64,000 nucleotides of DNA, taken from contig NZ_CP071445.1 in NCBI RefSeq assembly GCF_017352195.1, positions 744,001 to 808,000 on the forward strand. Reading direction: 5' to 3'. The notes below the pieces were generated by a model, which did not search any database, had not been told where the DNA came from, and worked only from the letters and a program-made list of their open reading frames with translations. The stretch is from Sedimentibacter sp. zth1 (GTDB lineage: Bacteria; Bacillota; Clostridia; Tissierellales; Sedimentibacteraceae). Shown here in pieces: positions 28,054 through 35,859 of this stretch (its first letter is position 1; the number at the start of each line of letters is the position of its first letter). The translations under genes and the position numbers were made by a program.

Positions 28054-28785
28054 CTATTTTCGATTTATTATTTTATTAAGCTTTTCGCATCTTTTATCTA
28101 TATCTATTTGGCTTATGTTACTTAGCTTGTCTTTTCTTCTTTCCAATGTAAGCTCTACGGATTTCAATTCTCTCCATGCTTTTATCTTTTGATGATTACC
28201 AGATAAGATTATCTCTGGAACCTTATGACCCATAAATTCCTCAGGTCTTGTATACTGTGGATATTCTAATAATTCTGAACTATGAGATTCTTCTACGATA
28301 GACTCTTCTGAACCTAAAACTCCAGGAATAAGCCTTCCAACTGCATCTGCAATAATTAATGCTGGAAGTTCTCCACTTGTAAGTACATAATCTCCTATAG
28401 ATACTTCTTCGTCTACAAACATATCAATAATTCTTTGATCTATTCCCTCATAGTGTCCAACAATAAATATAATATGCTCATATTTAGTATATTCCTTAGC
28501 CTTTTGTTGATTAAACACATTACCCTTTGGCGAAAGATAAATTACATAACTGTTATCTTTCTTAATATACCTTAACGCATTATATAAAGGCTCAGGTTTA
28601 AGTAACATTCCTGGTCCACCGCCATAAGGATAGTCATCAACACGCTTATGCTTATCTTCAGAAAAGTCTCTTAGGTTTACATAATTTATACTTAGTAAAC
28701 TATTTTCCGCAGCTCTGCCTATAATACCATTATGTGCATAGGTATCTATCAATTCCGGGAAAAGCGTTATAATATCTATTTTCAT
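28054..28785 (-). CDS. trmD: tRNA (guanine-N1-)-methyltransferase
   Basis: Makes m1G37 in tRNA, preventing frameshifting. 243 residues. The knotted SPOUT fold is marked by DDYPYGGGPGMLLKPEP, VGHYEGIDQRI and SIGDYVLTSGELPA. It overlaps rimM by 4 bases and is followed by accessory genes instead of rplS. Confidence 0.97.
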   Translation of the reverse strand: MKIDIITLFPELIDTYAHNGIIGRAAENSLLSINYVNLRDFSEDKHKRVDDYPYGGGPGMLLKPEPLYNALRYIKKDNSYVIYLSPKGNVFNQQKAKEYTKYEHIIFIVGHYEGIDQRIIDMFVDEEVSIGDYVLTSGELPALIIADAVGRLIPGVLGSEESIVEESHSSELLEYPQYTRPEEFMGHKVPEIILSGNHQKIKAWRELKSVELTLERRKDKLSNISQIDIDKRCEKLNKIINRK

Positions 28786-29282
28786 TCCAATAATCCTTCT
28801 ATAATATTAATTACTATTTTCTTTTCTTCAATATTTATTTCTTTAACTACATCCTTAATAGCTGGTATATAGTATGTTTTAGCTTTGCTTATAACTTCGT
28901 ATACATCATTAGCGCCTGTTTGAAATACTTCTTTAACCTTGCCTATTAGTTCACCCTCAGTTGAGTAGACATCAAGTCCTTCTAATTCAAATACATAATA
29001 AGTGTCTTTTGGTAGGTCTTTAAGCTGTGATTCTTCTATTGAAACATACGTTTCTTTAAATTTTTCAGCATCAACCATATTGGTTATACCTTCAAATTCT
29101 ATAAAAGCCATTCCTTTTCTATAAAATACATTTTCTATTTTTCTTTTTCTATTATCTATTTCTGTATACACATAATCCAATTCATCAAATCTATCTACAT
29201 CATCTGTGAGTGCAATAACTTTAACGCATCCTTTAACACCATGTGTATTAACTATTTTCCCAACCTTAATATAATCTTTCAT
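28782..29282 (-). CDS. rimM: 16S rRNA processing protein RimM
   Basis: 30S assembly factor that binds S19. 166 residues. KVGKIVNTHGVKGCVKV opens the N-terminal domain and DTYYVFELEGLDVYS starts the PRC barrel. The frame extends back to 29333, but ATG at 29282 follows GAGG by 6 bases and matches the family start (MKDYIKVG). Confidence 0.94.
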   Translation of the reverse strand: MKDYIKVGKIVNTHGVKGCVKVIALTDDVDRFDELDYVYTEIDNRKRKIENVFYRKGMAFIEFEGITNMVDAEKFKETYVSIEESQLKDLPKDTYYVFELEGLDVYSTEGELIGKVKEVFQTGANDVYEVISKAKTYYIPAIKDVVKEINIEEKKIVINIIEGLLE

Positions 29283-29416
29283 AAAATACCTCATTTGATA
29301 GTAGTTTGCAATTATTATTAACAAAATTAGCATAAGCAGAATTCATCGCTTTATTCTGCAAAACAAAACTTATTGTTACTATCACATATTTTAACATTAT
29401 TTAAATCCAAATTCAA

Positions 29417-29456
29417 CAATAAAAGGATTTGATAAATTTAATTATCAAATCCTTTT
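29417..29456 (-). terminator. Hairpin between khpA and rimM
   Basis: A perfect 15-bp stem (29421-29435 with 29442-29456) and 6-base loop lie 7 bases past the khpA stop. On the minus strand the T run is short (TTTTATTG). It probably separates rpsP-khpA from rimM-trmD at least in part. Confidence 0.7.
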
Positions 29457-29462
29457 ATCTAT

Positions 29463-29696
29463 TTATTGTATAATTTCAACCATTACACGTTTGTTATCTT
29501 TTGTAGCAGCTGCTTTTACAACGGTTCTAATAGCTTTTGCTATCCTTCCCTGTTTTCCAATAACTTTGCCCATATCTTCCGGAGCAACGCTAAGTTCAAT
29601 TATAAGCGATTGGCTACCTTCAACTTCTTTAACTTTTACGAGATCAGGATTATCTACTAGTGATTTTGCTAAGTATTCAACTAATTCACCCATCAT
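29463..29696 (-). CDS. khpA: KH-domain RNA-binding protein KhpA (YlqC)
   Basis: 77 residues, a single KH domain with the GxxG loop in VIGKQGRIAKAIR. KhpA pairs with KhpB to bind many transcripts in Gram-positives. It lies 9 bases after rpsP, the usual order. Two ATG codons (29696 and 29693) follow GAGGAGAAA; either could start. Confidence 0.93.
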   Translation of the reverse strand: MMGELVEYLAKSLVDNPDLVKVKEVEGSQSLIIELSVAPEDMGKVIGKQGRIAKAIRTVVKAAATKDNKRVMVEIIQ

Positions 29697-29705
29697 TTTC
29701 TCCTC

Positions 29706-29969
29706 TTATTTGTTTTCATCTCTTTTTTCATCAACATTAATTTTTTTTAATAACATCGCTACAGTTTCTGTAGGTTTCGCACCATTATCTATCCATTTTG
29801 CTGCTTTTTCCGAGTCTATTTTAACAACTTTTGGCTCAACAACTGGATTGTAGTATCCTATTTCTTCTATGAAACGTCCATCTCTTGGTGAACGAGAATC
29901 TGCTACTACTATTCTGTAAAAAGGTTTCTTTTTAGATCCCATTCTTTTTAATCTAATTTTTACTGACAT
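29706..29969 (-). CDS. rpsP: 30S ribosomal protein S16 (operon copy)
   Basis: 87 residues, starting [19 protein letters not shown], the standard S16 opening. ATG at 29969 follows GGAGG by 8 bases; an in-frame GTG at 29978 is inside the ribosome site. It sits between ffh and khpA as expected. A second, very similar rpsP lies at 34132-34383; the two differ mainly after residue 64. Confidence 0.97.
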   Translation of the reverse strand: MSVKIRLKRMGSKKKPFYRIVVADSRSPRDGRFIEEIGYYNPVVEPKVVKIDSEKAAKWIDNGAKPTETVAMLLKKINVDEKRDENK

Positions 29970-30034
29970 GTTTGTCACCTCCTTCTTTTTCTTATGTTAT
30001 TCTATATGATAAAGGAATTTATCCTTATCTACTT

Positions 30035-31381
30035 TTACATAAAAGGTAGTTTAAACTTACCAGCTCCGCCTCTTTTTTTCATTACTTTTTCCATTGAGCT
30101 AAATTGTTTCATCATTTTTTTCATGTCACCAAATTGCTTCAATATTTTATTTACTTGCTGTACTGATGTTCCACTTCCAGCAGCAATTCTTTTTCTTCTA
30201 CTACCATTGATTAATGATGGCATAGCTCTTTCTTTTTTTGTCATTGATTGGATTATAGCTTCTACATGCTTTAATTCTTTTTCATCTACTGTCAAACCTT
30301 TAAGTTGTTTAGAATTAGCACCTGGAATCATGGCTAATATATCTTCTAATGGTCCCATGTTTTTCATTTGTTGAAGCTGAGTTAAGAAATCATCCAAATC
30401 AAATTCTTGATTTTTAATTTTCTTCTGCAATTCCATTGCTTGTTTTTCATCAAAAGCAGCTTGTGCTTTATCTATAATTGAAAGAATATCTCCCATACCT
30501 AAAATTCTTGAAGCCATTCTATCAGGATGAAAAATTTCTAATTGATCCATTTTTTCACCAACAGATACAAACTTAATTGGCTTATCAACAACACTTTTTA
30601 TTGATAGAGCAGCACCACCTCTAGCATCACCATCAACTTTTGATAAAATTACGCCTGTTATATCAAGGTATTCATTAAATGTTTGAGCAACCTTTACTGC
30701 ATCCTGACCAGTCATAGCATCTAATACCATAAGAATTTCATTTGGGTTTATTTCCGCTTTTACATCAACAAGTTCTTTCATTAACTCTTCATCTACATGA
30801 AGACGTCCAGCAGTATCTATAATTACAACATCATTATTGAATTTATTTGCATGCTGAGATGCTTCTTTTGCGATTGTAACAGGGCTAATTTTATCTCCTA
30901 AAGTGAATACAGGAACATCAATACTCTCTCCAACAACTTGAAGCTGTTTAATTGCTGCTGGTCTATAAATATCACATGCAACAAGCAAAGGTCTTTTTCC
31001 TTCTTTTTTTAGCTTTGTAGCTAATTTACCTGATGCTGTAGTTTTACCAGCACCTTGTAAACCACACATCATAATATACGTTATACCATTTGTATTAAAT
31101 TCAAGCTTACTCTCTTGTTCGCCCATGATAGATTTTAGCTCATCATGAACTATTTTAACTACTTGTTGACCTGGAGTTAAGCTTTCCATAACTTCATGAC
31201 CAACCGCTCTTTCTTTAACCTTACCTATAAAAGATTTAACAACTTTGAAGTTAACATCTGCTTCTAACAAAGAAAGCTTAACTTCTCTCATTGCTACGTC
31301 TATATCTTTTTCAGAAAGCTTTCCTTTGCCTCTTAGAGATTTGAGTGCATTTTGTAGCTTATCAGACAAATTCTCAAACAT
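30035..31381 (-). CDS. ffh: Signal recognition particle protein Ffh
   Basis: GTPase that delivers nascent membrane proteins to FtsY. 448 residues. N domain, then G domain with CGLQGAGKTTASGKLA, DTAGRLHVDEEL and GDARGGAAL, then a Met-rich M domain with SGTSVQQVNKILKQF and KKMMKQFSSM. It follows ylxM by 11 bases. Confidence 0.97.
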   Translation of the reverse strand: MFENLSDKLQNALKSLRGKGKLSEKDIDVAMREVKLSLLEADVNFKVVKSFIGKVKERAVGHEVMESLTPGQQVVKIVHDELKSIMGEQESKLEFNTNGITYIMMCGLQGAGKTTASGKLATKLKKEGKRPLLVACDIYRPAAIKQLQVVGESIDVPVFTLGDKISPVTIAKEASQHANKFNNDVVIIDTAGRLHVDEELMKELVDVKAEINPNEILMVLDAMTGQDAVKVAQTFNEYLDITGVILSKVDGDARGGAALSIKSVVDKPIKFVSVGEKMDQLEIFHPDRMASRILGMGDILSIIDKAQAAFDEKQAMELQKKIKNQEFDLDDFLTQLQQMKNMGPLEDILAMIPGANSKQLKGLTVDEKELKHVEAIIQSMTKKERAMPSLINGSRRKRIAAGSGTSVQQVNKILKQFGDMKKMMKQFSSMEKVMKKRGGAGKFKLPFM

Positions 31382-31392
31382 TAATTACTTTC

Positions 31393-31740
31393 CTACCCTT
31401 CATTCAATATTTTATCGGTTTCATTTTTTATATAATCAATTTCTTCTTTATATTTGCAATAATCAATTCTTTCTAAAGTCTTTATTATGTTTTCTGCAGC
31501 TTCATAATATGAAGTTATCTTAGAGTGTAAACAAAGTTTTTCTTCATACTCAGTTAGATTTTTTTCTGCTCTCTTCAATGTATCATAAATACCAGCCCTA
31601 CTCATATTTAACTGTTCTGCTATTTCGCCAAGACTGAAATCCTGATTATAATACAAATCAATAATTATAGCTTGATTTTTCTTTAACAAGCTTCCATAAT
31701 AATCAAATAAAATACTAAAAAATAAATTTTTTTCTAACAT
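31393..31740 (-). CDS. ylxM: YlxM-family HTH protein
   Basis: 115 residues with a sigma-factor-like helix-turn-helix (FSLGEIAEQLNMSRAGIYDTLKRAEKNL, given in part). It stands before ffh throughout Firmicutes and is thought to act with the SRP pathway. ATG at 31740 follows GGTGAAAAT. A clear promoter and 5' hairpin precede it. Confidence 0.92.
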   Translation of the reverse strand: MLEKNLFFSILFDYYGSLLKKNQAIIIDLYYNQDFSLGEIAEQLNMSRAGIYDTLKRAEKNLTEYEEKLCLHSKITSYYEAAENIIKTLERIDYCKYKEEIDYIKNETDKILNEG

Positions 31741-31751
31741 ATTTTCACCTA

Positions 31752-31807
31752 CTGTAAAGCAAATTACTTAACAGTCAAATTCTATATTAAATTTAGTGAT
31801 TCGTCAA
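31752..31807 (-). promoter_or_regulatory. Promoter and 5' hairpin of ylxM-ffh-rpsP (copy A)
   Basis: -35 TTGACG (31802-31807), 17-base spacer, -10 TAGAAT (31779-31784), then the imperfect palindrome CTGTTAAGTAATTTGCTTTA and CAG (31752-31774) at the expected RNA start. The same arrangement recurs at 34448-34504 before the second rpsP. Confidence 0.8.
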
Positions 31808-31872
31808 TAGTTTTTTTGAAATTTATTATATTGTTAGGAAAATGTAGTTAAGCTTTGCATTTTTATTTTTCA

Positions 31873-32095
31873 TCAATCTATCTTCAAAGCGAAATAATAA
31901 ATACAATCAATATATTCACCATGATAATAAACCTCTTTTATTCTTTCACCCTCATAAATCATATTAGCTCTTTTCATAACATTACCACTTGCAATATTAT
32001 TTCTAAAATGCGATGCAGATACTTTCTTGTATCCAACAATATTTAGTAAATAATCTTTCAGTTTCTATATCTATATTTTTTATTATGTGGTTCAT
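31873..32095 (-). pseudogene. Remnant of a GNAT (RimJ/RimL-like) acetyltransferase
   Basis: ATG at 32095 follows AGGAGGAAAT and reads MNHIIKNIDIETERL, a RimJ-like opening, then meets a stop within 31 codons. Downstream another frame reads SASHFRNNIASGNVMKRAN and continues IYEGERIKEV to a stop at 31873, the typical C-terminal third of such enzymes. The middle, about 90 residues of a usual 170-180, is gone. It is a relic with internal deletion and frameshift. Confidence 0.75.
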
Positions 32096-32150
32096 ATTTC
32101 CTCCTAAATTTTACTAATATTAATTTCTCAATATATAAAATGGTTCTTCA

Positions 32151-32582
32151 CTATATTTCGAAACAAATATGTGTTTCAGTTTTATTTACTATTTTAAAAC
32201 CGATTCTTTTATATAGATTAATTGCTCCTTTATTTTCTTTAAAACACCCCAAAGTTACCGTTTTGCTAATTTCTTTTGCATCCACAATAACTTGTTTTAT
32301 AATATCACTACCAATCCCTAATCCTTGATATTCCGTAATTAAATGAATTTCAGTTATATTAACCACATTATTATCCTCATGTGTTTCAATAAATCCAACA
32401 CATTTTTGATTTATCGTGATTTTCTTAAAGTTGATAGGGTTAAACGAATTTTCAAAATCTTCAACTTGATATTTTTCATCCCATCCCCATATTTTTCTTA
32501 CATAATACATGATTGAATTCTTTTTGATAGTGTATATTTCTTGCTTGTCATTGTTGTTAACTTTTTCCAAACAATATTTCAT
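32151..32582 (-). CDS. GNAT-family N-acetyltransferase
   Basis: 143 residues. The acetyl-CoA site is IHLITEYQGLGIGSDIIKQV (about 78-97, Q/R-x-x-G-x-G/A type), and the end KGAINLYKRIGFKIV is the family C-terminal motif. Start ATG at 32582 after AAAGGACAATTAA. Substrate unknown. It lies in a stretch with two other damaged GNAT genes. Confidence 0.8.
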   Translation of the reverse strand: MKYCLEKVNNNDKQEIYTIKKNSIMYYVRKIWGWDEKYQVEDFENSFNPINFKKITINQKCVGFIETHEDNNVVNITEIHLITEYQGLGIGSDIIKQVIVDAKEISKTVTLGCFKENKGAINLYKRIGFKIVNKTETHICFEI

Positions 32583-32741
32583 TTAATTGTCCTTTCTTTT
32601 CATTAAGAATCTATCCTAATATTGCTCCCAAAACAATTGGCTAATTTCAAATACAACCATCACACTGAACACTCTATATATTCCATTCATAATTTTTAAG
32701 TCCTACTAAAATATATAATAATAACACCATTAATTTACTTA

Positions 32742-33488
32742 CTATAAATTTTTACTTACCAAATGTAATCTACAATAGTCTTTTTCTACTGATATTAATC
32801 CTTCATCATTATATCCATTGTCTAAAAACCACTTTAAATTACCATTTGGAAAAGTCCCTAGTTCTTCTGTTATAGCAAACACTTTACTATATTTTTCTTT
32901 TAAATAACTTTCAAGTTTTATAAGTGGATAATATTTATAATCATATTCTGTTGATGAGTAATATATACAAGTTAAAAATGCATAATCATCACTCTTTGGT
33001 ATATCATAAGGTACATATATTGATGGAATATACTCAACCCCACCTAGCACATTTTCACTATCTTTATTTAAGAATCCATATATTTCATCACAATATTTAG
33101 ATAAAAACAAGGCTTTTTTATCACAACTACAGCTACAACCAGTCATTGTACATTTTTTAGATAGCAAAGAAATATTTTTTTTAGTCAATGGTACAACTTC
33201 CCCATTAAATTTTTCTTTTCCTAAATCAATAATATATGGCCTTTCTACACACTTTTCACCGTTTAATAATTTTTCTAAAAAGTTTTGTGTTATAGGTGCT
33301 CTAAATCTTTTTTCATCATTAATTACTGTTAAAAAAGGAAAGAACATTTTTTGTCTTTTAGCTAAATCATAATCATTTTCTACGTTATACATATGTATAT
33401 CCATTTTATCCTTGTATTTATCTAATAAGCTAAGTGTTTCATAACTTATTGGACATTGAGCTGCCCAATAATAAAAATCTATTTTCAT
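32742..33488 (-). CDS. Unrecognised protein with thioredoxin-like N-terminus and Cys cluster
   Basis: 248 residues. The start MKIDFYYWAAQCPIS looks like a thioredoxin-type strand and WAxxC loop, but the second Cys of CxxC is Ser (C12, S15). At about 113-123 is CTMTGCSCSC, a compact Cys cluster that could bind metal. The end, NGNLKWFLDNGYNDEG, hints at a GNAT-like C-terminus. Start ATG at 33488 after AGAGGACGAATA. I do not know the function; a redox or metal-linked role is only a guess. Confidence 0.6.
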   Translation of the reverse strand: MKIDFYYWAAQCPISYETLSLLDKYKDKMDIHMYNVENDYDLAKRQKMFFPFLTVINDEKRFRAPITQNFLEKLLNGEKCVERPYIIDLGKEKFNGEVVPLTKKNISLLSKKCTMTGCSCSCDKKALFLSKYCDEIYGFLNKDSENVLGGVEYIPSIYVPYDIPKSDDYAFLTCIYYSSTEYDYKYYPLIKLESYLKEKYSKVFAITEELGTFPNGNLKWFLDNGYNDEGLISVEKDYCRLHLVSKNL

Positions 33489-33502
33489 TATTCGTCCTCT
33501 TT

Positions 33503-33640
33503 TTACGCTAATATTTTTTCAATAAACTTATCTATTCCATCATAATATATCTGTACAGCTAAATCCAAATTATTAGCTAAATACAATTTTCCAACTATTG
33601 CTCCAAACTTATCCCAATATCGACTTAATGTTTTGAACAA
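33503..33640 (-). pseudogene. Possible C-terminal gene fragment, family unknown
   Basis: A 45-codon frame without a normal start (upstream codon is a stop) encodes RYWDKFGAIVGKLYLANNLD and then a helix ending IDKFIEKILA before TAA. The composition looks protein-like. It sits 15 bases before the next gene, so it may be the tail of a lost regulator or enzyme. I cannot name the family. Confidence 0.35.
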
Positions 33641-33647
33641 TTAGTAA

Positions 33648-33962
33648 TTATCTATGTAATACAAACTTTTGATTAGGATAATTAAATTCTATACATAATT
33701 CATCCTCTACAAATCCAAATTTTTTATATAATGCTCTCGGAGCTATGCCTTTATTATCATTTTCTATAAATGTTGATACAGTTATATCTTTACCCTTAGG
33801 CATTATAGATAACATTTTATTAATCATGGCAGTTGCTATACCTCTTTTTCTATATGAAGGATGAACCGCCATACATGACAGACAGCTTTGGTTATAAGAA
33901 AATAGTAAAATACCTACAACAATATTATATCTCCACTCTTTTACATAATATTTATAATGCAA
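33648..33962 (-). pseudogene. N-terminally truncated GNAT acetyltransferase
   Basis: 104 residues from a TTG at 33962 with a stop just before it and no ribosome site. AVHPSYRKRGIATAMINKML is an intact acetyl-CoA motif and PRALYKKFGFVEDEL the C-terminal motif, but the first 40 or so residues of a normal GNAT are missing. The break lies about 50 bases from the perfect inverted repeat at 34011-34068, which may mark the event that truncated it. Confidence 0.6.
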
Positions 33963-34010
33963 TTACTTATTTATGTCATTTATCCTTTTTATAGAATTAT
34001 AACATATTGA

Positions 34011-34068
34011 CTATTATATTTAAAGACAGTTAATTACAATTATAATTAACTGTCTTTAAATATAATAG
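34011..34068. repeat. Perfect 26-bp inverted repeat with 6-base loop
   Basis: Arms 34011-34036 and 34043-34068 are exact reverse complements (CTATTATATTTAAAGACAGT then TAATTA), loop CAATTA. It is longer than needed for a terminator and has no T run, and rpsP2 already has its own terminator at 34086-34116. It lies between the truncated GNAT gene and rpsP2, so an insertion scar or small fold-back element is likely. Confidence 0.8.
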
Positions 34069-34085
34069 CTTTAGAAATTAGTTAT

Positions 34086-34116
34086 AAAAAAAAGAGATCA
34101 TTACTAATCTCTTTTT
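34086..34116 (-). terminator. Terminator after second rpsP
   Basis: A 10-bp stem (34089-34098 with 34107-34116) with an 8-base loop is followed by eight T on the minus strand, 16 bases past the stop. It makes rpsP2 a monocistronic unit. Confidence 0.85.
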
Positions 34117-34131
34117 GTTTTGGCTATTAAA

Positions 34132-34383
34132 TTATTTCTTTTCTAATACTCCACTAGTTTTTAATAACATTCCTACAGTATCAGTTGGTTTTGCACCATT
34201 GTTTAACCATTTTGTTGCTTTTTCTTCGTCAATTTTAACGATTTTTGGTTCAACTACTGGATTGTAGTATCCTATTTCTTCTATGAAACGTCCATCTCTT
34301 GGTGAACGAGAATCCGCTACAACTATTCTGTAAAAAGGTTTCTTTTTAGAACCCATTCTTTTTAATCTGATTTTTACTGACAT
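34132..34383 (-). CDS. rpsP: 30S ribosomal protein S16, second copy
   Basis: 83 residues. Residues 1-51 equal those of the copy at 29.7 kb and most of the rest up to about 75 is similar; the last part differs ([11 protein letters not shown] against [15 protein letters not shown]). The DNA of the first half is nearly identical, so the duplication is fairly recent or kept by gene conversion. It has an intact ATG after AAGGAGAGAATAAT, a copy of the ylxM-ffh promoter with its 5' hairpin, and its own terminator, so it looks expressed. Confidence 0.95.
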   Translation of the reverse strand: MSVKIRLKRMGSKKKPFYRIVVADSRSPRDGRFIEEIGYYNPVVEPKIVKIDEEKATKWLNNGAKPTDTVGMLLKTSGVLEKK

Positions 34384-34447
34384 TATTATTCTCTCCTTGT
34401 TATTCGCCTTAATTATTATTTTAAAGTTAAAATAACCTTCTTCACAT

Positions 34448-34504
34448 GCTGTAAAGTAAATTACTTAACAGCGAAATTCTATCGTAAAAATCATATTTTG
34501 TCAA
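34448..34504 (-). promoter_or_regulatory. Promoter and 5' hairpin of second rpsP (copy B)
   Basis: -35 TTGACA (34499-34504), 17-base spacer, -10 TAGAAT (34476-34481), then the palindrome at 34448-34472, GCTGTTAAGTAATTTACTTT and ACAGC. It matches copy A at 31752-31807 in spacing, -10 and hairpin; the mRNA would begin at the hairpin, with about 65 more bases to the rpsP2 start. Confidence 0.8.
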
Positions 34505-34532
34505 TAGTTTTTTAAATTTTTTTTAAAGGTTA

Positions 34533-35219
34533 TTAATCTTCATTAACGTTTTGAAGATAAAACAACCTATTTAATTCTTTTGCACCATTGTATGGAAACT
34601 CAATATAATATTTTAATTCAAAGTATTTTCCAAGCATTTTTTTCCAATACTGACTATCATAGTTACAAATTCTCAAATTATCATCCTTTGAAATCATATT
34701 TGGCGCAAATTCCACGCAGCCTGATTTTTGTATGTAATTTACATCTACCTGAGGATTTATTTTTATAAATATCAAGCCATCTTTTTTAACAATTCTTTTG
34801 AATTCCTTTAGTATATTTTCAACTAAACTGTGGTCAATAACATCAATTACGTTTGAACATATTATTCCATCAAAACTTTCACTTTTTATACTTGAAAGAT
34901 AATCTTCACAACCTATTTTAAATTCTAAATTACCAAATTTTGATGGTTCTGATAACTTAACTGTTTCGTTCGCTAATCTTATTCCGTTTTCAGACTGGTC
35001 TATTCCTAAACCATATTTTATATGCTTATGCTGTGCACATTGGAATAGAAAACAACCGCTTCCAGTCCCATAATCAAAAACGTTTTCACAATTTAATGCA
35101 AATTCCTTCATCATGTAATCCTCAATTGGTGAAATTTCAATCGTAGAATCTATTTTTTCAGCTTCTTGTTTTGAAAACCAATCGTCCCAAAACAACAATG
35201 AATTTTCATATTCTTTCAT
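34533..35219 (-). CDS. Class I SAM-dependent methyltransferase
   Basis: 228 residues. Motif I VFDYGTGSGCFLFQCA, then GIDQSENG and DGIICSNVIDVIDH. It is a paralogue of the methyltransferase at 27282-27947, sharing the C-terminal WKKMLGKYF...LNRLFYL pattern. ATG at 35219 follows AAAGGAATTAATT; an ATG at 35237 is in frame but less well placed. It lies 43 bases downstream of the cyclophilin gene. Substrate unknown. Confidence 0.8.
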   Translation of the reverse strand: MKEYENSLLFWDDWFSKQEAEKIDSTIEISPIEDYMMKEFALNCENVFDYGTGSGCFLFQCAQHKHIKYGLGIDQSENGIRLANETVKLSEPSKFGNLEFKIGCEDYLSSIKSESFDGIICSNVIDVIDHSLVENILKEFKRIVKKDGLIFIKINPQVDVNYIQKSGCVEFAPNMISKDDNLRICNYDSQYWKKMLGKYFELKYYIEFPYNGAKELNRLFYLQNVNED

Positions 35220-35262
35220 AATTAATTCCTTTCTCATTTAGAATAAATTTTATCTAATATTT

Positions 35263-35823
35263 TTAAACTATATTTTTTATTATTGGTTTATCATAATTAT
35301 GACTAAACGCTTCAACCCTAACACTTTTTATTGTTTCAGGCACTACTGGTTTATTAACTATAACACCTTCAATACCTATATCAACAGGTTTTGTTTCAAC
35401 TTTTTCTATACGTTCTATTTCTTCATACCCTTCAATTATTCTACCAAAGCCAGGATATTTACCATTAAGCTTTTCTCCCGCTTCATCACTCAAAGTTATA
35501 AAATAACAGCTACCTGATGCAATTTCTTTTCCGTCTCCCCCCATAGCAATAACACCTTTTTCTAATTTCAATCTGTTATTAAAACCATTTTCTCTGAATT
35601 CCCCATCAATTTCATATCTATAATCTTCATTTTCCTTAAATTCATCATATACCGGTTGTATAACAAATCCAGGCACAAGCCTTTTTATATCTTTATTATC
35701 AAAAGCTCCTTTGTTAGCTAAATATATAAAGCTGTTTACTGTATTTGGTGCTTCATAAGGATATAATTCAATTTTAATTTTGTTTCCATTATTCATTATC
35801 ATTGTTGCTATTGGATTTTTCAT
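35263..35823 (-). CDS. Peptidyl-prolyl cis-trans isomerase, cyclophilin type
   Basis: 186 residues, cytoplasmic (no signal peptide). KIELYPYEAPNTVNSFIYLANKG is the usual cyclophilin opening (given in part), then GVIAMGGDGKEIASGSCYFITL and GKYPGFGRIIEGYE. It speeds proline isomerisation in protein folding. The ATG at 35823 follows AGAAGG. It stands between the fusion protein gene and a methyltransferase. Confidence 0.88.
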   Translation of the reverse strand: MKNPIATMIMNNGNKIKIELYPYEAPNTVNSFIYLANKGAFDNKDIKRLVPGFVIQPVYDEFKENEDYRYEIDGEFRENGFNNRLKLEKGVIAMGGDGKEIASGSCYFITLSDEAGEKLNGKYPGFGRIIEGYEEIERIEKVETKPVDIGIEGVIVNKPVVPETIKSVRVEAFSHNYDKPIIKNIV

Positions 35824-35859
35824 ATTATATATTTTCCTTCTTTATTAAATTGATTATAT

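Noticed and set aside
31855-32046. 63-codon plus-strand ORF
   Set aside because: It is the reverse strand of the GNAT relic at 31873-32095 and has no ribosome site.
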